Source of the DNA: Euglena gracilis | Taxonomy: Eukaryota; Euglenida; Euglenophyceae; Euglenales | Assembly (NCBI GenBank): GCA_039621445.1 | Contig: CP154956.1 | Coordinates: forward strand, 33,763,437-33,827,436 | DNA length: 64,000 bases | Direction: 5' to 3' | Shown: piece after piece, positions 57,839-64,000 of the stretch | Layout: the number at the start of each line of letters is the position of its first letter | Numbering within the stretch: position 1 is the first letter of the stretch | The notes under the pieces: model-generated | Databases searched by the model: none | Told to the model about the DNA's origin: nothing | What the model saw: the letters and a program-made list of their open reading frames with translations, nothing else | Translations under genes and position numbers: made by a program

Positions 57839-58388
57839 TTGGGTACCCTTTGTCGAAAGAAAAATTGAACGGGAGTTGAACGGGGTCCAACTTTAAAAAT
57901 TTGCAAGATGCATTCTTTCGAGTTTCGGGGGGGGGGCTTCTATTTGGTTATGCTGGAACATCGATTTGAAACCTGAATCACCACCCCAGCAGGCCTGTTG
58001 ATGAGGGCTGCTGACACTACTGGTGCTGGACTGCTGGCGTAAGGGGACACTGGTTTGGTGCGTCGTGCGTCCTTGCCTGCTTTGAAATTTGTGTCGGTTT
58101 TTTGGGAAAATCCAGCCGTTTTGGGTTGTTATTGTCATTGTTATGGTGAGGTATGCTGAGTCCTTCACTGTAAGCCAGATGGCAGGTAGAAAATCTTAAA
58201 TTAATTAACCTTAAATTGAAATTGAAAAACTGTTAATGTTTGGGGCATTTTCGGGAAATTTTTCCCATCTCCTTTTACGGTTCCTTCAGGTCAAAATTTT
58301 GGTTTAACTTCAGGGCATTTCGGCAGCTGGCCTTCCCCTCCGCCCCTCCATCCCCCAGGAGCCTGGTCCCTCTCCCCCAAGGTTGGGG
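57839..58388. other. intron between repeats
   Basis: G run at 57929-57937, otherwise AT-rich. No exon. Confidence 0.4.
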
Positions 58389-58548
58389 GCCCTGGCCGTA
58401 CTGCATGAAGCCTGGCGCGGAGGCCGCGCGGATCGGGGAGATGACGGTGGCGTGCCGCGGCGTGGCGTCCCGCAGGTCCTCCGCCTCGTGGATCTGCCCC
58501 ACGCAGGTCAGCGTGCGGATCGGGGACACCTCGGGGGGCAGGGCCCCT
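58389..58548 (-). CDS. CVGQIHE repeat, exon B copy 2
   Basis: Minus-strand frame PPEVSPIRTLTCVGQIHEAE, DLRDATPRHATVISPIRAAS, APGFMQYGQGP. The 3-bp deletion in the GCCGCC run at the start (PCRPEV to PPEV) keeps the frame. Preceded by an ACGGAG|GGGCCC acceptor-like site. Confidence 0.65.
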
Positions 58549-58879
58549 CCGTTGGAGAAGGACACACCTCACAGGTTGCCACAAAAACCCCTGCTCTCAC
58601 TCCCCCTTCGCCCCCCCCCACGCCCCAGACAGTCCACCACATACCACTGCAACCAAAACTTGCCACAAAATGAATGCAAGGGTTCAGCCCCCATGCACAG
58701 GAGAACCACAATGGCGTAGTTGGCTGCAAAATGCATCTGAGGCATCCCAGGGGAAAGCTCAGAGTCACAACCGCCCCAAACGTATTGTTGGCAAACGTGT
58801 GAGTACAAGTATAATGTGAGACAAGGCGTTCATGTCCACGTTCATGTCCAATGACCTCGTGTGGTGCTCACGTCACATC
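58549..58879. other. intron between repeats
   Basis: Contains the AATGAATGCAAGGGTTCAGC counterpart of the duplicated intron motif. No exon. Confidence 0.45.
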
Positions 58880-59280
58880 AAATAAACCCCCCCCATTTAT
58901 AACGACCCGTCGTTATCCTACTTTTGAGTTGGTGGAAAATACAAAGGGGGTCGTTATAAATGGGGGGTCGTTATAAATGGGGGGGGGAGTTACCCAAAGT
59001 CGGGGTATTGAGACCTTGTGTCTGAAGTTTTCTGTGTCCCTTACAGGCATGTCTCCTCTCCCCACACTCCCCGCACCCTCTAAGCAGCGATCTATCCGCT
59101 CGTACTTCAAATAACCCGTCCGAGCGCGAATGCTCATGTGTCTTTCCGCGCTTTGCTTGCAGCTTCCCGACATGGGTCGTTATATTTCTCAAACTGGTGG
59201 AATTCTCCGAATGGGTCGGTATAAATGGGGGGGGGGTCGTTATCAGAGGGGGGTCGTTCTAAATGGGGGGGGGGTTACTC
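58880..59280. mobile_element. C/G-capped element with CGTTATAAATGGGGG motif
   Basis: Starts CCCCCCCCATTTATAACGACC and ends with several GGGTCGTTATAAATGGGGGG copies, including GGGTCGTTCTAAATGGGGG. The interior is unremarkable. Non-coding. Confidence 0.6.
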
Positions 59281-59328
59281 ATTCCAAAACCATCTCTTTT
59301 CCGGTTTAAGCCGCCGATGCTCACCCTC

Positions 59329-60093
59329 CCAGGGAGGGGGAGAAATTGCACATCGGGAGGTCGAAAATTGCAGTGCAAAAATTGCACAAAATTGCACAAA
59401 ATTGCACAAAATTGCACAAAATTGCACAAAATTGCACACACCAGAAAAGTCATACCAGAAACCAGAAAAGCTGCATATTCTGCCAATTTACCCAGTCGGT
59501 TCGCCCAAAAAGTTGCAACACAATCAGCCGTGGCAATATGCGATGCCAATACTTACGCCATTCATCCTGAACTTGTTCATCATCCAGCGGAAGACACAAC
59601 AATTCATACTTAGAAATTACCAAGGCACAAAATACGAACCTGTTTGTAGAACGCCTATTGCTCCTTTGCCAATTGGCCGATTGGGTTTGAAAACTGACGT
59701 AAACCAACAATAAACAGCCTTTGAACGGAAATTTTCACTACGCACATCAGTTTCCCAGCAAAAACTACCCCTGCTACCCATACATTGCAAAAACTGGCTC
59801 CCACACTGGTCAAGTGTGGGGTGGGGGGTGGGGGGTGGGGGGGGGGGGGGGGGGGGGGGGTGGGGGGGGGGTGGGGGGGTAAATGTCCAGTGTAGAAGCC
59901 AGTTTTTGCAATACCTCCAGCAAAAAAAAACGGTAAGTTCTCGATTGCATCAAAAACTGACATTTTCCAAAACAAAATGTCCTGGGCCATGTGCAATTAA
60001 TTGCACAAAATTGCAAAAAAAATTGCACATTTCGGGAAAATCAAAAAATGCACAAAATTGCAAAAATTGCACGGTGCAATTTTTTCCCCCCTG
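59329..60093. mobile_element. 765-bp hAT-like element with AAATTGCACA arrays
   Basis: Left CAGGGAGGGGGAGAAATTGC and right complement CAGGGGGGAAAAAATTGCAC begin with the hAT-like CAGGG. TCACCCTC is repeated exactly at 59321-59328 and 60094-60101, an 8-bp target duplication. The motif AAATTGCACA is repeated near both ends. A smaller foldback is nested at 59786-59912. It sits directly downstream (in transcription order) of repeat exon A copy 2. Confidence 0.75.
59786..59912. mobile_element. nested foldback around a G-rich core
   Basis: TGCAAAAACTGGCTCCCACA and the complement of the right arm TGCAAAAACTGGCTTCTACA are inverted repeats around a nearly pure G run of about 60 bp. Confidence 0.65.
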
Positions 60094-60144
60094 TCACCCT
60101 CACTCCCACCCCTTCCCAAAGAGGGGAGGGAAGAGAGGGAGGAG

Positions 60145-60430
60145 AGCCCCTGGCCCAGCCGCGACGCCAGCCCCTCCACCTCCTCCGCCACAGCCATCGC
60201 CCACGCCAGCTTCCCGGCCGCCGCCGCCGGCAGCCGCTTCCGCACCGGAGACATCCGCATCGCCGGGGCCCCCATCCCCCAGAACTCCGCCACGTCCGCC
60301 TCCTCCTCGTGGATCTGGCCCACACAGCTCAGGTGGCGGGCCACCATCTGCGACGTGGGCACGCGGGGCTCGCCCCCAGGGCCCCGCCAACGGTCGTCGC
60401 CGCCAACCCGAGTCCAGGTGTCCCCACCGC
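60145..60430 (-). CDS. CVGQIHE repeat, exon A copy 2
   Basis: Minus-strand frame as in copy 4 (VARHLSCVGQIHEEEADVAE, FWGMGAPAMRMSPVRKRLPA, AAAGKLAWAMAVAEEVEGLA). The upstream border reads TTTTGTGCGG instead of GCAG, so either this acceptor is lost or the true acceptor lies elsewhere. Homology to other copies is close to complete over about 280 bp. Confidence 0.62.
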
Positions 60431-60728
60431 ACAAAACTTAATAACCTCAGAAATTATTATTTTGGGCTTTTTGACGACTCCTGGGTGATGAGGTGTTTCA
60501 TTTGAGTTTGAGGATTGCAAGTCCTCCGGGACTCTATCCACACCACTGTATAGATAATTTTGCCCACGCCCATCAGTAAACCACTTTCCAAATCTTAAGT
60601 TCCCCCAAAAAAGCATTATGGCCCTCAGTAATACTGATATATGAATGCGTGTGCGTGTGTGTGTGTGTGCGTGCGTGTATTGATATGTTGACATCTGTTG
60701 ATATATCAATATTTTTATGTATCGATAT
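60431..60728. other. intron between repeats
   Basis: Contains a GTGT/ATAT microsatellite at 60650-60730. Confidence 0.45.
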
Positions 60729-60775
60729 ATATGGCAGCCTCCAACTATAGGAACCCCCCCCGGGGGGGTCCCTAT

Positions 60776-61943
60776 AGCACTGGGGCGCAAGGGTGTAGAC
60801 CCACCCACGGGAACCACACCAACCACACAAGGTGAGTGTATGTCCCTACAGCGCTGGAATTACACCAGAGTTACTCACCCGGCCAGGGGGAGCAACAAAA
60901 GAGGACTGGTGTAAGGGGTCCCTGGCCACTCACCACGCAGCAAACTGGGCCAGAAGCGAAGTTAGCGCCGGCCATAAACAGACAAGAAGCCTTAGTGCAA
61001 TTAAGGGGGACCACCCACGCAAGCCGTGGGGCCACGTACTCACGTGGCAGCCAGAAGCGGTGACCACACACCATTTGTGACGATTTTAGGTGGTGTGTGG
61101 CAGTGGTGGGAACGTCGCCAAAGCGAGGGTGCCCAAGGCCTTGAATCGCCGTCGCTTTGGTGTCCGGGTGCCCCAGAGGGTCTTGACTAGCCCACCCGGG
61201 TACCCCTGGTGGCCTTGACCAACCCGGCCCACCCCTGTGGCCAGAAGGGAAAATGGGGGGAGCGAGGGGAAGACAGAGGGAACCCCCCATGGAGACCAGC
61301 AGCAGAAAACGCGACTCTGATGCCTCTGTAGGGGGCCATGGCGCTTCGTGCGACCGCCCGGGGGATATGGCAGGGGGGCCTTTGGGCTCGCCGGCCTAGT
61401 AGGAGCGCACCCCCCAGCAAACCAACCCCAAAGGGGAAGCCAGCAGAGAGGGACCCACCCGCGAGGCAGAGGACCGCCCAAACCAACCCCAGACAGGGCA
61501 TGGAGCGCAGGTACCAGTATGTAAGGAACTACTGGTACCCAGCAGCACACTACCCACCCGCCACCCGCCCTAAGGCCGAGACTTGGTGACCCGGGTTTAC
61601 CTAAGCCGCGGGACCGTGAGGCCACACTGGAATTTTTCAAGTCATGGCGTTGTGCCTGCGCCATGCATCCCCCACACAGAAAAGTGGGAAGAGGGCAGGA
61701 GGCAAGAGCAGCACTGGGGCGCAAGGGTGTAGACCCACCCACGGGAACCACACCAACCACACAAGGTGAGTGTATGTCCCTACAGCGCTGGAATTACACC
61801 AGAGTTACTCACCCGGCCAGGGGGAGCAACAAAAGAGGACTGGTGTAAGGGGTCCCTGGCCACTCACCACGCAGCAAACTGGGCCAGAAGCGAAGTTAGC
61901 GCCGGCCATAAACAGACAAGAAGCCTTAGTGCAATTAAGGGGG
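60776..61943. mobile_element. miniature LTR-like unit with 234-bp direct repeats
   Basis: The 234-bp blocks starting AGCACTGGGGCGCAAGG and ending GCAATTAAGGGGG are apparently identical. They flank about 700 bp with no coding frame. TCCCTATAG is found at both outer borders. A purine-rich stretch (GGGAAGAGGGCAGGAGGC, about 61686-61705) lies just upstream of the right repeat, as a polypurine tract would. The repeats lack clear TG...CA ends, so a terminal-repeat retrotransposon in miniature is likely but not certain; a segmental duplication is the alternative. Confidence 0.5.
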
Positions 61944-62200
61944 TCCCTATAGTTGGATCAGGGGGGGGGTCCATGTTTTTTGCGTTAATGATGGAATAGG
62001 GTTAGGTGCGCGAGTTAGGCTTAGGGTTAGGCCTAACTTGTACACCGAACACCCGTCTGTGAGTTAGCGTACGGTGTACGGGTGTTAGGTGCACAAGTTA
62101 GGCCTAACCCTAACCCTAAATCGCGCACCTAACCCTATTCCATCATTAACGAAAAAAATATATATTTGACCCCCTGATCCAACTATAGATACCACCCCGG
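61944..62200. mobile_element. foldback with TTAGGG-like arms
   Basis: The left arm includes TAATGATGGAATAGGGTTAG and TTAGGGTTAGGCC. The right arm includes GGCCTAACCCTAACCCTAAA and CTATTCCATCATTA. The arms are about 100 bp long and nearly complementary. The telomere-like hexamers are part of the arms. Confidence 0.62.
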
Positions 62201-63000
62201 GGGGTCCCTATAGTTGGAGGCTGCCATATATATATATATATATATACATATATATGTATGTATATATATAATTTCTACATATATAGATATTGATATTAAT
62301 TTCTTTATATATTATGGCCCTTATTACCCCCCCAGCCTGCCCCACGGTGGATGGGGGAAAAAGTGGGAAGAATCCCAGGGTTTGACCCAAAAATTGACGC
62401 CTTGGGTTGTGTAGGTTATCAGGACCGGCGCCTAGCCCCAGATACAGCTTTTTATATTTGCATTATCACTTGTTCTTTTGACTATTCTATTTTGCATTAT
62501 CAATTAAAAATTAATAAAGTAATAAATGTATTTAAATGATAAATATATATAATAAATAATATATGTATGTATGTATGTATGTATGTATTACATGTAAATA
62601 TGTATAATAAATATACTTTTTGAAAATAATGTAATGATAAAATAGTGTTTGCCTCTCATGGCAGGCATCGGCCGATGGAAGGAAGTTTACAGGTTATTAG
62701 ACAGCTGTAAGGTTTTCCAACCTCAAATGCCCAGGTGGTGTCTCCCTTGCAGCTGGTTTCACTTGGTATTGAAGTCCAGGCCCTGCAGACAGCTGCTCAG
62801 GGGCATTGCGGAGGACAACAGGGTGTGCAAAATGCACGAGCCAGAGTTTTGTTCCCAATTTTGGGTTCTGCAGGCAGCTACTCAGAAAGAGAGTGGCCGA
62901 GGGGATGCTTCCTTCCATCCTTCCACGTTCCTGAAGCCACTGTGCAAGTGCCCCCCCCCACAGAACAAGACAGCCCTGTCCCTCTTCCCCAAACAGCAGG
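62201..63000. other. AT-rich microsatellites, then intron
   Basis: (TA)n at 62226-62260, (TATG)n at 62562-62589. From 62640 on, mixed sequence without exon signature up to exon B copy 1. Confidence 0.5.
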
Positions 63001-63161
63001 GACCCTGGCCATACTGCATGAAGCCTGGCGCGGAGGGCGCGCGGATCGGGGAGATGACGGTGGCGTGCTGCGGCGTGGCGTCCCGCAGGTCCTCCGCCTC
63101 GTGGATCTGCCCCACGCAGGTCAGCGTGCGGATCGGGGACACGTCGGGGCGGCAGGGCCCC
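63001..63161 (-). CDS. CVGQIHE repeat, exon B copy 1
   Basis: Minus-strand frame RPDVSPIRTLTCVGQIHEAE, DLRDATPQHATVISPIRAPS, APGFMQYGQGP. Shares the GGGCCCTGCCGCCCC start and GGCCAGGGTCC end with the other B copies. About 500 bp from A copy 1. Confidence 0.65.
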
Positions 63162-63648
63162 TCCGTGACACCTCCCCCCCCACCAACATGTCAGCAAACC
63201 ACTGGTCGCTGCTCCATGACCCACAACGACCACTTCTCCCACTTCCCCCATCCACCCACATCCCCACGACAACCACAAGATGTTGCCTGCCCAGCACCCA
63301 CCCGACCTGCATCCATTACCCCTCCTGACCACACCAAACACAGAATGGATGCAAAGCCTCAGCAGCCGTGCAGCACAGTTCAGTTGTGAGTCCCAGAGCA
63401 CCTCCGAGGGACGACACCCCGGGGTGTCTTCCCTCGAAACAGCCCCTTGGCACGGTGATATGGCGCCAGATGGAATGCACAGCCCTGCTCGTTTCTGATG
63501 CCCCTCGTCCTAACAGAGGATGGACAGAGGTCCCTCTGCAACACCGCCTCTGCATAAACCAAACTTGGGCGCCAGGCCTGAGCCCAGCGCCTCCCCCCCC
63601 CCTATTCCCTTCTGTCCCCGTACAGCCAAGGGAGGAGGAGGCTGGAGA
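63162..63648. other. intron between A copy 1 and B copy 1
   Basis: Contains GAATGGATGCAAAGCCTCAG and ATGCCCCTCGTCCTAACAG, both shared with other introns of the array. This is the shortest A-B interval, apparently free of inserted elements, and may be closest to the ancestral unit. Confidence 0.5.
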
Positions 63649-63926
63649 GCCCCTGGCCCAGCCGCGACGCCAGCCCCTCCACCTCCTCCGCCACAGCCAT
63701 CGCCCACGCCAGCTTCCCGGCCGCCGCCGCCGGCAGCCGCTTCCGCACCGGAGACATCCGCATCGCCGGGGCCCCCATCCCCCAGAACTCCGCCACGTCC
63801 GCCTCCTCCTCGTGGATCTGGCCCACACAGCTCAGGTGGCGGGCCACCATCTGCGACGTGGGCACGCGGGGCTCGCCCCCAGGGCCCCGCCAACGGTCGT
63901 CGCTGCCAACCCAGGTGTCCCCACCG
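63649..63926 (-). CDS. CVGQIHE repeat, exon A copy 1
   Basis: Minus-strand frame EPRVPTSQMVARHLSCVGQI, HEEEADVAEFWGMGAPAMRM, SPVRKRLPAAAAGKLAWAMA, VAEEVEGLASRLGQG. A short deletion upstream (GGACTCGGGA lost) relative to copies 2-4 lies before the conserved part. The array may continue beyond the right edge of the window. Confidence 0.62.
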
Positions 63927-64000
63927 AACAAAACGTAATAACCTCAGAAAATCCTTGGGCCTTTTGGCGACTCCCCAGTAATTCAGTAATGAAGTGTTCC

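Larger units (their letters stand above)
60727..62232. mobile_element. composite inverted-repeat element
   Basis: ATATATGGCAGCCTCCAACT at the left and its complement AGTTGGAGGCTGCCATATAT at the right bracket the interval. Inside lie two 234-bp direct repeats (60776-61009, 61710-61943) and a 250-bp foldback (61944-62200). The insertion of the direct-repeat unit split the original ...TCCCTATAG... of the host element. Confidence 0.6.

Noticed and set aside
60836-61952. Duplicate 60-80-codon frames starting CPYSAGITPELL or YVPTALELHQ
   Set aside because: They lie in the two identical 234-bp direct repeats and have no independent support.

Overview
The window is eukaryotic nuclear DNA. Short GC-rich exons (roughly 50-330 bp, almost all codons ending in G or C) sit in very long introns full of repeats, and most exon ends that can be defined have GT/AG (once possibly GC/AG) borders. 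No prokaryotic gene organisation, rRNA, tRNA or CRISPR was seen. Intron style, a repeat load of inverted-repeat mini-elements, homopolymer G/C caps and TTAGGG-type repeats fit a repeat-rich protist or alga. The lineage cannot be named from the sequence. Every gene here is an exon-by-exon reconstruction made by eye.

Layout. (1) About 3-12 kb, plus strand: exons of an unrecognised gene (2972-3122, 4121-4204, 4311-4422, probably 5472-5691, 6930-7055 and 11979-12104). Its last visible intron holds a 4.6 kb inverted-repeat transposon with a second one nested inside, which in turn holds about 19 copies of a 77-bp repeat. (2) About 22.5-30.5 kb, plus strand: a GNAT-family N-acetyltransferase whose last six exons join in phase and end at a stop at 30533, perhaps preceded by a transmembrane exon. 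(3) About 31-43 kb, plus strand: an RluA/RluD-type pseudouridine synthase with an S4 domain exon, the catalytic HRLD exon and later exons. Its C-terminal part was not found. (4) About 45-64 kb, minus strand: an array of two alternating, related exons (A and B) coding a repeat with the core CVGQIHE, in the order A-B-A-B-A-B-A-B-A, followed by a leucine-rich exon and a coiled-coil exon. No known family was recognised for this repeat.

The spaces between exons are dominated by one architecture: non-coding elements with terminal inverted repeats, often capped by C/G runs, each filled with its own private short motif (for example GCGCATTTGCGC, CGACTAGTCG, ATGCAAAA, CACGAAT, GGAAGCGG, TAGGCGGTTA, AAATTGCACA). 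Several have target-site duplications of about 5-11 bp. Two lie inside coding sequence. At 4223-4317 a 95-bp element appears to have created a new in-frame intron. At 54118-54472 a 355-bp element splits one copy of exon A. Together these point to recent or ongoing intron gain by DNA transposons (introners), the most notable feature of the window.
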